29,595 nucleotides of DNA, from contig CAKPZY010000024.1 of NCBI GenBank assembly GCA_934215475.1, positions 1 to 29,595 on the forward strand, read 5' to 3'. The notes under the pieces were generated by a model. The model saw only the letters and a list, made by a program, of their open reading frames with translations, was not told the origin of the DNA and did no database searches. Position numbers and translations under genes: made by a program. Source of the DNA: an uncultured Ligilactobacillus sp. (GTDB lineage: Bacteria; Bacillota; Bacilli; Lactobacillales; Lactobacillaceae). Of the stretch, positions 16,316 through 23,221 are shown in pieces. The stretch's first letter is position 1, and every line of letters begins with the position of its first letter.

Positions 16316-16354
16316 GAAGCCCTATCTCAATGATTGAGACAGGGTTTCTTTTTA
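16316..16354 (+). terminator. Terminator after pepQ
   Basis: AAGCCCTATCTCAA and TTGAGACAGGGTTT pair over 14 positions (with G-T pairs) around a short TGA loop, followed by CTTTTT. It is placed 80 bases after the pepQ stop. Confidence 0.85.
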
Positions 16355-16384
16355 TCTGATGCGCCACCGAATATAATATTATAC

Positions 16385-16432
16385 AAAAAATGGGGGACTT
16401 TTCTATCAGCGAGCAGTCCTCCATTTATTTTT
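16385..16432. terminator. Terminator after the YtxH gene (possibly bidirectional)
   Basis: ATGGGGGACT and AGTCCTCCAT form a 10-bp stem with one G-T pair. A run of T follows on the minus strand and TTTATTTTT on the plus strand. It ends the minus-strand YtxH transcript and may back up the pepQ terminator. Confidence 0.8.
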
Positions 16433-16439
16433 AATTAAA

Positions 16440-16814
16440 TCAGTTTTTTTGAGGATAAAACTTCTCATTTGGAGCGGCATCCTCAGCTTCAGCATTTTGC
16501 TTTGCTTCGCTGAAGGCTGAACGATGATCGATCACAATATCATCTTGAGTTGCCTCGTTGTTGTCACCAAGGTCACTGCGTACAGATCCAAGTTGGCTCT
16601 TGAGCTTAGAAGTTGATTCCTTCAATGCTGATAACGCTTCTTTAGCCTTTGGTCCAGCTATCGCAGCGGTTTTTTCTTTGCCGCGAGCTAATGTATCGTC
16701 TAGTTTGATAGCTAACTGGTCTCGCTTTGAAACACTAAGCTTTCGCCAAAACAAATAAGCCAGGCCGACAATCGATATTCCAATACTGAACCCAAAAAGA
16801 AAATTCTTTCTCAT
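16440..16814 (-). CDS. YtxH domain membrane protein
   Basis: A 124-residue protein with one N-terminal transmembrane helix (FLFGFSIGISIVGLAYLFW) and a long charged helical part (KEALSALKESTSKLKSQLGS), the usual build of YtxH proteins. The C-terminal 40 residues are acidic and probably disordered. YtxH proteins are associated with the envelope and general stress in Bacillus; biochemical function is unknown. It starts 3 bases after the DUF948 gene ends, and the two form an operon. AAAGGGGG lies about 13 bases before the ATG. Confidence 0.78.
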   Translation of the reverse strand: MRKNFLFGFSIGISIVGLAYLFWRKLSVSKRDQLAIKLDDTLARGKEKTAAIAGPKAKEALSALKESTSKLKSQLGSVRSDLGDNNEATQDDIVIDHRSAFSEAKQNAEAEDAAPNEKFYPQKN

Positions 16815-16817
16815 AAA

Positions 16818-17252
16818 TCAAATTTCCCCCTTTGAGTTTTTACCTTTTTTATTCTTCAATTTAGAGAACACATTTTTTCCGAATCCAACAACCGAAGAAA
16901 TAATCGAGGCATTACCCACTGCACGTGTTGACTTAGCCACTTTCTTAGCAGCACCCTTACCAGCATTATTCAAATCAGAAACACTCTCACTCAAATCTGC
17001 GATTGCTGTGAACAGAGGATCGATCGTGCTGACTTTGCCATTAACGTCAGCCAACAAATCATTGACTTTGTCTAACAGGTCATTGACTTGGTCGAGAGTT
17101 GAATGAGCGTCATCGGTCAACGTGTTGACGGTCCGGTTAACTTCTTTTAAGGTGGTGACTAAACGGATCAAAACCCTGCAAAGATAAATTACCAAGATCA
17201 AGAAAGCTATGGCAGCAATAAGCCCTGCAATTTGTCCAAAAGTTATATTCAT
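16818..17252 (-). CDS. DUF948 domain membrane protein
   Basis: A 144-residue protein with an N-terminal transmembrane helix (GLIAAIAFLILVIYLCRVLI). An amphipathic helix with heptad-like repeats follows (VNDLLDKVNDLLADVNGKVS), typical of DUF948 (YtxG). A Lys/Gly-rich basic end follows. The second ATG is chosen because AGGAGG lies 8 bases upstream; the first ATG at 17258 is only 2 bases from it. DUF948 and YtxH are a common stress-linked pair in Firmicutes, next to ccpA as in Bacillus (ytxGH-ccpA). That context supports the call. Confidence 0.82.
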   Translation of the reverse strand: MNITFGQIAGLIAAIAFLILVIYLCRVLIRLVTTLKEVNRTVNTLTDDAHSTLDQVNDLLDKVNDLLADVNGKVSTIDPLFTAIADLSESVSDLNNAGKGAAKKVAKSTRAVGNASIISSVVGFGKNVFSKLKNKKGKNSKGEI

Positions 17253-17305
17253 GTTCATTTCCTCCTAATTTAAAAAGCTAGTGACACAAGATGACTAACA
17301 CACCC

Positions 17306-17346
17306 GCATAAAGTCAAAACTGATAGCAATCGACCCGAGTTTATGC
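17306..17346. other. Inverted repeat upstream of the DUF948 gene
   Basis: GCATAAAGTC at 17306-17315 and GAGTTTATGC at 17337-17346 pair at 9 of 10 positions with a 21-base loop. It lies 54 bases before the DUF948 start. It may be an operator or a leader hairpin; no T-run follows, so it is not a simple terminator. Confidence 0.3.
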
Positions 17347-17511
17347 ATACATCACATCTTCTTAAATATTTCTTATTATTTCAAGAATATCATTCAAACA
17401 ATAAAACATCAAATATAATCTTTCCATTGCCGCAGATCATCTCCGTCTGCCAGCATTTTTACGCAACTTACTTGGAAAATACGTATTTCATTAAAATATT
17501 CAGTCATTTTT

Positions 17512-17520
17512 TGTTATTAT
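17512..17520 (+). promoter_or_regulatory. mscS extended -10 promoter
   Basis: TGTTATTAT gives a TATTAT -10 at 17515-17520 preceded by TGT (extended -10), about 30 bases before the channel gene start. No clear -35. Confidence 0.4.
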
Positions 17521-17550
17521 AAAGGTGAAGTAAAAAAGGATGTGACGCAT

Positions 17551-18456
17551 GTGGATTTTATTCAAGACAAAATACTGTTGGCCGTCAGCACTAATAATTT
17601 CTTCAAATGGGATGTGATCCAGCATTACATAAAAAATTTCGACTGGGATAAAGCTATTAGTTCCTTACTGCAAACCGTTGGTTCTTTAATATTAGTAACG
17701 TTGTTGTTTATCATCGTCAACTTTGTCGGTAAGAAAATTATCAAGCGCAGCCTGCGCCTGTCAAAACAACAAGAAAACAGCCATTTATCGGATAATAGAA
17801 AAGCAACTATTTATACTCTATCCCAAAATATTTTCCACTACGCTGTCCTTTTCTTTTATTTTTACGCTATCCTGTCGATCTTAGGCGTACCAGTTGGGAC
17901 TTTGCTTACAGGTGCTGGGATCTTGAGTGTAGCTTTAGGATTAGGCGCTCAGGGTTTTGTCACGGATATAGTGACCGGTTTTTTTATCTTGCTTGAGGAG
18001 CAATTCTCCGTGGGTGAATATGTCAGGCTGGGGAATGTTCAAGGGACGATCCATGCAGTCGGTTTAAGAACCACACAGATCTTGGGTGACGATGGCGCAC
18101 TGCATTTTATTCCGAACCGCAGCATTACCGTCGTCAGTAACTTTTCTCGCAATGATATGCGAGCTTTGATAGATGTTTTGATCGATCCTAACAAAGACAT
18201 CAAGGAAATGGAAAGCATCATTGGTCAGGTAAATGAAAAACTGACGCCGAACTACGCCGAGATCACTGAACCCCCTAAGATTTTAGGAACGGTCGATACC
18301 GGCAATGGACGTTTAGTCCTGCGGGTTATTATCTACACCAAAAACGGAGCTCAAGCTTCAGTCCAGAGAGAATTCTTATCGGCATACCTCGCAGCCTTGA
18401 ATGAGGCTGGTTTTAAAATTCCAATTGCACCCCTCAATCTATCGAGTGCAGGTTGA
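17551..18456 (+). CDS. MscS family mechanosensitive ion channel (YkuT type)
   Basis: A 301-residue small-conductance mechanosensitive channel. An N-terminal segment with a hydrophobic helix (LLQTVGSLILVTLLFIIVNFV) is followed by a second (HYAVLFFYFYAILSILGV) and the pore-lining TM3 (GAGILSVALGLGAQGFVTDI). The conserved beta domain begins at FSVGEYVRLGNVQGTIHAVG. It opens under membrane tension and releases solutes at hypo-osmotic shock. GTG 17551 is used because AAAGGA lies about 10 bases upstream; a GTG nine bases earlier is too close to that site. The B. subtilis relative YkuT lies next to dapH/dapL as here. Confidence 0.88.
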   Translation: MDFIQDKILLAVSTNNFFKWDVIQHYIKNFDWDKAISSLLQTVGSLILVTLLFIIVNFVGKKIIKRSLRLSKQQENSHLSDNRKATIYTLSQNIFHYAVLFFYFYAILSILGVPVGTLLTGAGILSVALGLGAQGFVTDIVTGFFILLEEQFSVGEYVRLGNVQGTIHAVGLRTTQILGDDGALHFIPNRSITVVSNFSRNDMRALIDVLIDPNKDIKEMESIIGQVNEKLTPNYAEITEPPKILGTVDTGNGRLVLRVIIYTKNGAQASVQREFLSAYLAALNEAGFKIPIAPLNLSSAG

Positions 18457-18507
18457 TCATTTATAAAATAAGCTCTTTCTTTACTACGAATAATAAAATA
18501 TTTCATA

Positions 18508-18569
18508 CAGACACAAAAGCTTGAAATTCATGTCAAACTGAATTTCAAGCTTTTATATTTTATGTCTGT
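18508..18569. terminator. Bidirectional terminator between mscS and the deacetylase gene
   Basis: A perfect 16-bp inverted repeat, AAAAGCTTGAAATTCA (18515-18530) and its complement (18539-18554), sits in a wider ACAGACA/TGTCTGT stem. T- and A-rich ends serve both convergent genes. Confidence 0.8.
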
Positions 18570-18581
18570 GTTAACTTGCAA

Positions 18582-19730
18582 CTACTTAGCTTGGGTTAAT
18601 TCGTTGGAACGATGCAAAAGAAAACCGGCAAATGCCTGAACTCCGGCTGAGATAGCATTAGTATCAGGAACCAATTTCTCAGAATGAAGAGAATACGGGG
18701 AGTTCACGCCTAACCAGCACATTGTTCCGGGTATTTTTGATAGCAAGAAACCAAAATCTTCCCCGGTCATAGCAGGTTTAGTATCAATAAACCTTATGGG
18801 AGATCTTTCTAAATAGTCTATCAGATCAGCCGTAGTTGCAGGATTATTTTCGACCGGCAAATATCCTCCTTGGTGGAGATCAATATCCACTCCACAATTA
18901 AAGGAATATGCTGTCCCCTTGGCGATCCTTTCGACCTGTTCTTGAATCTCTAAGTTGACATTTTGAGTCAATGCACGGATGGTACCATCAATCTGACATT
19001 CCCCCGCGATCACATTTCCAGTCGTCCCCGCTGTAAAATGACCTAAAGTGACCACTCCTGCCTTGATGGGGTCGATCCGACGACTAACTATCGTCTGGAT
19101 CTGCTGGACAAACTGAGCCCCACAGACGACCATATCATTTGCATTGTGCGGAAATGCCGCATGACCGCTTTTTCCATGAAATTTTACGTGGATCTCACAG
19201 GTCCCTGCAAACAAGGTACCCTGTCGGCAACCAATCGCTCCTGCCGGCAGACCTGGATTATCGTGCAAAGCATAAATTTCATCTGGCTGCCATTCTCCTA
19301 GCACACCACTTTCAAATAGTTGCTTGCCACCACTGGCGTTTTCTTCCGCAGGCTGAAAGATAAAAGTCAGAGAAACTGGCGGTTGTTGTTGAACTAACCT
19401 GCTCAAGACGCCTAAAGCCACTGTCATATGTATATCGTGTCCACAAGCATGCATCCTGCCGGGATGTTGAGAAGCAAAAGGCAGGCCCGTCTGTTCCACT
19501 ACCGGCAGCCCATCAATATCTGTCCGATAGCCTATGGTATGGCTAGCATCTCGCCCTTTGACATGCACTATGATCCCTGTTTTCCAGGTCTTAAGCTGCA
19601 AATGGTCTTGGGGCATGTTGTTGATCACACTCAACAACTCTTTTTGTGTTTCATATTCTTGCATTCCAATTTCAGGTATTTTGTGTAATCTGTGGTAGAT
19701 CTCAATCAGATCCGCATCGTTTAAAGCCAT
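18582..19730 (-). CDS. dapL: N-acetyldiaminopimelate deacetylase (M20 family)
   Basis: A 382-residue M20-type amidohydrolase, the YkuR family. Metal-site motifs are MHACGHDIHM, FQPAEENASGG and the late TGEDFGFLLS; the dimerisation domain has AGTTGNVIAGE. It removes acetate from N-acetyl-LL-diaminopimelate (EC 3.5.1.47) in the acetylase branch to meso-diaminopimelate and lysine. The neighbouring dapH supports this over a general aminoacylase. The frame is open 17 codons further, but AAAAGGAG sits 8 bases before the ATG at 19730. The symbol dapL is used in Firmicutes; the same symbol also names an unrelated aminotransferase. Confidence 0.88.
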   Translation of the reverse strand: MALNDADLIEIYHRLHKIPEIGMQEYETQKELLSVINNMPQDHLQLKTWKTGIIVHVKGRDASHTIGYRTDIDGLPVVEQTGLPFASQHPGRMHACGHDIHMTVALGVLSRLVQQQPPVSLTFIFQPAEENASGGKQLFESGVLGEWQPDEIYALHDNPGLPAGAIGCRQGTLFAGTCEIHVKFHGKSGHAAFPHNANDMVVCGAQFVQQIQTIVSRRIDPIKAGVVTLGHFTAGTTGNVIAGECQIDGTIRALTQNVNLEIQEQVERIAKGTAYSFNCGVDIDLHQGGYLPVENNPATTADLIDYLERSPIRFIDTKPAMTGEDFGFLLSKIPGTMCWLGVNSPYSLHSEKLVPDTNAISAGVQAFAGFLLHRSNELTQAK

Positions 19731-19814
19731 AATCGTTCTCCTTTTCAAAAAGTTTTCATTCTTCATTTTTTGACCAGACACTGGAGTCTATTTTAGCAAA
19801 GATGTATGAAAATA

Positions 19815-19842
19815 ACCGAATTTTTCACTGGAAAAATTCGGT
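19815..19842 (-). terminator. Hairpin between dapH and the deacetylase gene
   Basis: ACCGAATTTTTC-ACTG-GAAAAATTCGGT is a perfect 12-bp stem with a 4-base loop. On the minus strand only TATTTTC follows. It could be a partial terminator, reducing transcription from dapH into the deacetylase gene. Confidence 0.55.
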
Positions 19843-19912
19843 CTTTACTCTCTGTGAAAAAATTAACCGACCACAGACTCCCCAGCCCAATCGAAATAAT
19901 TTAAGACTAGGA

Positions 19913-20620
19913 TCATAAATTACGCAACTCATCTACCAAATCAATTTTTGAGCCTTGGACATCAGCCACATCTTTAACTTTCTTGGCTGGGGTGCCAATG
20001 ACCACTGTTCCAGGTGCAACATCTTTAGTAACTACCGAGCCGGCACCAACCACTGCTCCTTTACCGACCGTTACACCTTCCAATACGACAGCATTGGCCC
20101 CGATCAGTACTCCATCTTCGATTTTTACCGGTTTAGCAGAAGCAGGCTCAACGACACCTGCTAACACAGTACCAGCGCCAATATGGCAATTCTTGCCGAC
20201 TAAAGCACGACCGCCAAGAATGGCTCCCATGTCTATCATGGAACCAGCTCCGATCTCTGCCCCAATATTTATAACAGCTCCCATCATAACGACAGCTTGG
20301 CTGCCGATCTCGACTTGATCACGAATGACCGCACCAGGCTCAATGCGAGCATTATATTTTCTAAAGTCGGCTAAAGGTACTCCTGTATTGCGGCCAATTA
20401 CCTCAATTTGGGTCTTTGTGATCGCCGGAGTTTTTTGCAAAAATTGATCCACGCAAGACCAATCTCCAAAAATGACCCCAGCCTGGTCGCCAACGTATGC
20501 ATCGATGCCATTAGGGAAAGATAAATCACGCAGATCTCCCTTGATGTATACCTTCACAGGTGTTTTTTTCTCTGAGTTAGCAATAGCAGCAATAATTTGC
20601 TTGGCATCTAATTTTGCCAT
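19913..20620 (-). CDS. dapH: Tetrahydrodipicolinate N-acetyltransferase (DapH)
   Basis: A 235-residue acyltransferase. The N-terminal ~85 residues are the DapH-specific domain (VKVYIKGDLRDLSFPNGI). A left-handed beta-helix of hexapeptide repeats follows (IEPGAVIRDQVEIGSQAVV..., IGAGSMIDMGAILGG). It acetylates tetrahydrodipicolinate with acetyl-CoA (EC 2.3.1.89), committing it to the N-acetyl branch of diaminopimelate synthesis. The length equals the family's. GGAGGG lies 8 bases before the ATG. The deacetylase gene lies downstream after a 182-base gap. The 5' region holds a long leader with a hairpin (20762-20804). Confidence 0.93.
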   Translation of the reverse strand: MAKLDAKQIIAAIANSEKKTPVKVYIKGDLRDLSFPNGIDAYVGDQAGVIFGDWSCVDQFLQKTPAITKTQIEVIGRNTGVPLADFRKYNARIEPGAVIRDQVEIGSQAVVMMGAVINIGAEIGAGSMIDMGAILGGRALVGKNCHIGAGTVLAGVVEPASAKPVKIEDGVLIGANAVVLEGVTVGKGAVVGAGSVVTKDVAPGTVVIGTPAKKVKDVADVQGSKIDLVDELRNL

Positions 20621-20761
20621 TTAAATCCCTCCAGTAATAAATATCAGAACAAAACAATCAAAGGAACGCGCTCTCCAAACGAATTTTAACAATAGACTCA
20701 AGATCTCCGCTTAAGTTAAAAATCGCTGACCGAAGTTCATAGCATGTAAAACAAATGAATA

Positions 20762-20804
20762 AAGAAGAATTAATTTTAACCAGTAATAGGTTGCCTTTCT
20801 TCTT
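20762..20804 (-). other. Hairpin in the dapH leader
   Basis: The 281-base gap between the CBS-domain gene and dapH has no gene. On the minus strand AAGAAGAA (20804-20797) pairs with TTCTTCTT (20769-20762), with an inner AACC/GGTT pair at 20792-20778. A U-rich 3' arm gives it an attenuator-like look. I saw no lysine riboswitch or T-box motif. Confidence 0.3.
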
Positions 20805-20843
20805 GATTTCACGTCAGCATTAATTTAGTTGAACTTTTCGGCT

Positions 20844-20871
20844 TTCATAATATCAATAATACTTATCACAA
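20844..20871 (-). promoter_or_regulatory. Weak candidate dapH promoter, TTGTGA-N16-TATGAA
   Basis: TTGTGA (20871-20866) and TATGAA (20849-20844) on the minus strand, 16 bases apart; an overlapping TATTAT is an alternative -10. It would give a leader of about 215 bases before dapH. A short hairpin ACCGC/GCGGT at 20875-20891, behind the CBS-domain gene, lies just upstream. Confidence 0.3.
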
Positions 20872-20901
20872 TATACCGCCATTTTAGCGGTCTGACAATT
20901 A

Positions 20902-21390
20902 CTATATTTTAGAATGTGCACTTTCTTCCAAAGGCTTAATATCAAATTGATTTCCGATCTCATGAGCCATATGGTTAACACTTTTCAACAGTTCTCGGCG
21001 GGTAATAATGCCAGTAAATATTCCGTTCCCATCTGTCACTACCACAAAGTTTTCGTTGACCAAGATATGCAAGATATCTTCTAACTGAAAAGGAGGCTGC
21101 ACGGTTTGAACGTCCTTTTCCATCACATCGGAGACGTTCCTCTTCCCCAGTTTGGTAGGATCGATCCCTTTCAACCCGAGCATCGTTTCAGTTATCATTG
21201 ATAATGATAATAATCCTTTAAAATGCTGCTTACTATCCAGAACCGGGATCTTTGCATAATGGACCTTTGTTAAGACAAGAAATGCATGTTCTAAATTGTT
21301 GTTTTCTTGTACATTAGCCACCAATTCAGCAGGTATCATAAACTTATCTTTTCTTTGTTCCATCAGCTGCTCCACAGCTTTAGCTATCAT
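20902..21390 (-). CDS. cbpB: CBS-domain protein CbpB (DarB-like)
   Basis: A 162-residue protein made of a tandem CBS pair. The first CBS repeat covers about residues 17-75 (MIPAELVANVQENN, AKIPVLDSKQHFKGLLSLSMI). The second covers about 85-145 (VSDVMEKDVQTVQPPFQLEDIL, FVVVTDGNGIFTGIITRREL). Size and pattern match CbpB of Listeria and DarB (YkuL) of Bacillus, which bind cyclic di-AMP and, when free of it, stimulate the stringent-response enzyme Rel. Neighbouring dapH, deacetylase and MscS genes match the B. subtilis yku region. AAGGAGG lies 8 bases before the ATG. Confidence 0.82.
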   Translation of the reverse strand: MIAKAVEQLMEQRKDKFMIPAELVANVQENNNLEHAFLVLTKVHYAKIPVLDSKQHFKGLLSLSMITETMLGLKGIDPTKLGKRNVSDVMEKDVQTVQPPFQLEDILHILVNENFVVVTDGNGIFTGIITRRELLKSVNHMAHEIGNQFDIKPLEESAHSKI

Positions 21391-21425
21391 CCAAATGACC
21401 TCCTTGCATTACAAATGCTAATTCT

Positions 21426-21453
21426 ATTGTATTAGATTGAATACAAAATACAA
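21426..21453 (-). promoter_or_regulatory. cbpB promoter, TTGTAT-N16-TACAAT
   Basis: On the minus strand TTGTAT (21453-21448) and TACAAT (21431-21426), 16 bases apart, lie about 40 bases before cbpB. The rest of the 364-base gap up to pgi contains no gene that I can support. It carries a 9-bp inverted repeat TGAAGATCA/TGATCTTCA at 21503-21511 and 21599-21607 and the pgi terminator. Confidence 0.5.
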
Positions 21454-21703
21454 CAACTGGCCAAATCTCTTGAACAAATCTTCAAAAAACAGAATGCTCA
21501 GATGAAGATCATGGGCAGGCTCAAATAATCTTTCTAACAAAAATAAGATCGTCAGAACTCTCTTTTTTAAAACCATCCCTCAAAATGTGCACTGAACCTG
21601 ATCTTCACCATGTAGCAGGAAGCCGAAGTTTGCTTTCTTAAAAATATATTTTGACTTGTGCAGTTCTAACCTGTTTTCTTTCAAAAAACAAATCTCAAGA
21701 CAT

Positions 21704-21745
21704 AAAAAAGCTTCGGCCACGCTTAACCACGAAACCGAAGCTTTG
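21704..21745 (-). terminator. Terminator after pgi
   Basis: AAAGCTTCGG and CCGAAGCTTT form a perfect 10-bp stem around an 18-base loop. On the minus strand a run of six T follows. It lies close behind the pgi stop codon. Confidence 0.9.
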
Positions 21746-21754
21746 GCTTGCTCA

Positions 21755-23104
21755 TTACTTCAAGCGAGCATTCAATTCTTTAGTCAATTCTTCATAACCT
21801 GGACGGCCTAAGAGTGCAAACATATTTTTCTTGTATGCTTCAACTCCAGGCTGGTTGAATGGGTTAATACCATTCAAGTAACCAGAGATAGCAACTGCGG
21901 CTTCGAAGAAATAGATCAAATAGCCTAAGGTATATTCGGTCTGATCTGGGATATTAACGACCATGTTTGGCACGTTGCCGTCAGTATGAGCTAAAATAAC
22001 GCCTTGCATAGCTTTGCCATTAACGAAGTTCATTTGTTTACCACTGAGGTATTCCAAACCATCCAAGTTTTCTTTGTCAGCTGGGATCTTCGTGTCACCT
22101 TGTGGGCGATCAACATGGATGACCGCTTCCATCAAGTTCCGCAATCCCTCTTGAATGTACTGGCCAAGCGAATGCAGGTCAGTTGAGAAGTTAGCTGAAG
22201 ACGGGTAAATGCCCTTTTCATTTTTACCTTCTGATTCACCCATCAACTGTTTCCACCACTCTGAGAAATATTGTAACGATGGTTCATAGTTTTCAAGGAT
22301 CTCTGTTGTGTATCCCTTGCGATATAAAATATTACGCAGTGCTGCGTATTGGTAAGCCTCATTTTTAGACAGATCAGCATCACCATAATGTTCACGAGCA
22401 TCTGCTGCACCCTTCATGAGTTTGTCGATATCTGCCCCGGAAGCTGCAATTGGCAACAAACCTACTGGAGTCAAAACTGAATAACGTCCGCCAACGTCAT
22501 CAGGAATGACAAATGACTCATAACCGGCTGCGTCAGCTTCAGTCTTCAAAGCACCACGAGCACGATCAGTTGTAGCGTATATTCTTTCATTAGCTCCTTT
22601 TACACCGTACTTTTTGATCAGCTTTTCTTTAAAGACCCGGAAAGCAATTGAAGGTTCGGTGGTAGTACCAGACTTAGAAATGACATTGACAGAAAAGTCA
22701 CGATCACCGATCAAGTTAACTAGTTGTTGCAAGTAAGAACCTGAGATAGAATTACCTGCGAAGAAAACTTGGGGAGCATTTCTCGTTTCTGGTGGAAGCA
22801 AATTGAAAAATGAATCGTGCAAAAATTCGATGGCGGCACGGGCACCTAAATATGAACCACCGATTCCGATGACAACTAAAACTTCTGAATCAGATTGGAT
22901 CTTACGAGCAGCTTTTTTGATCCTTTCAAACTCATCTTTATCGTAATCCTTTGGCAAATCAAGAAATCCTCTAAAGTCGTTGCCTGCGCCGGTACCTTCG
23001 CGTAATTCTGTATCTGCAGCAGTTACCAAAGCTTGCATTTCGCCCAATTCATTGTCATGGACAAACTTGGTTAAGTTGGAACTGTCAAAAGAAATATGAG
23101 CCAT
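21755..23104 (-). CDS. pgi: Glucose-6-phosphate isomerase
   Basis: A 449-residue phosphoglucose isomerase, of the length usual in Firmicutes. Visible blocks are [13 protein letters not shown], the sugar-phosphate loop [16 protein letters not shown], the PGI signature [16 protein letters not shown], and [11 protein letters not shown] with a catalytic-site Glu. It interconverts glucose 6-phosphate and fructose 6-phosphate in glycolysis and links to the pentose phosphate routes. AAGGAG lies 9 bases before the ATG. A TATAAT (23147-23142) forms a possible -10 with no good -35. It follows ltaS by 117 bases but probably has its own promoter. Confidence 0.97.
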   Translation of the reverse strand: MAHISFDSSNLTKFVHDNELGEMQALVTAADTELREGTGAGNDFRGFLDLPKDYDKDEFERIKKAARKIQSDSEVLVVIGIGGSYLGARAAIEFLHDSFFNLLPPETRNAPQVFFAGNSISGSYLQQLVNLIGDRDFSVNVISKSGTTTEPSIAFRVFKEKLIKKYGVKGANERIYATTDRARGALKTEADAAGYESFVIPDDVGGRYSVLTPVGLLPIAASGADIDKLMKGAADAREHYGDADLSKNEAYQYAALRNILYRKGYTTEILENYEPSLQYFSEWWKQLMGESEGKNEKGIYPSSANFSTDLHSLGQYIQEGLRNLMEAVIHVDRPQGDTKIPADKENLDGLEYLSGKQMNFVNGKAMQGVILAHTDGNVPNMVVNIPDQTEYTLGYLIYFFEAAVAISGYLNGINPFNQPGVEAYKKNMFALLGRPGYEELTKELNARLK

Positions 23105-23221
23105 TTTTTTATCTCCTTATTATTTATTCTTTCTTCATTTATTATACAACACTCAAAATCAATTTAAAGACAAAAAACAGATAAAATAAGATTTGTGCTT
23201 GTAATTACTTAAAGCCAACTG

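Noticed and set aside
19983..20318. 111-codon frame antisense to dapH, rich in Thr, Pro and Ala
   Set aside because: It is a shadow of the hexapeptide-repeat coding sequence; dapH on the minus strand is well supported.
20621..20901. Lysine riboswitch or T-box upstream of dapH
   Set aside because: None of the conserved core strings of either class could be found on the minus strand; only a generic hairpin is visible.
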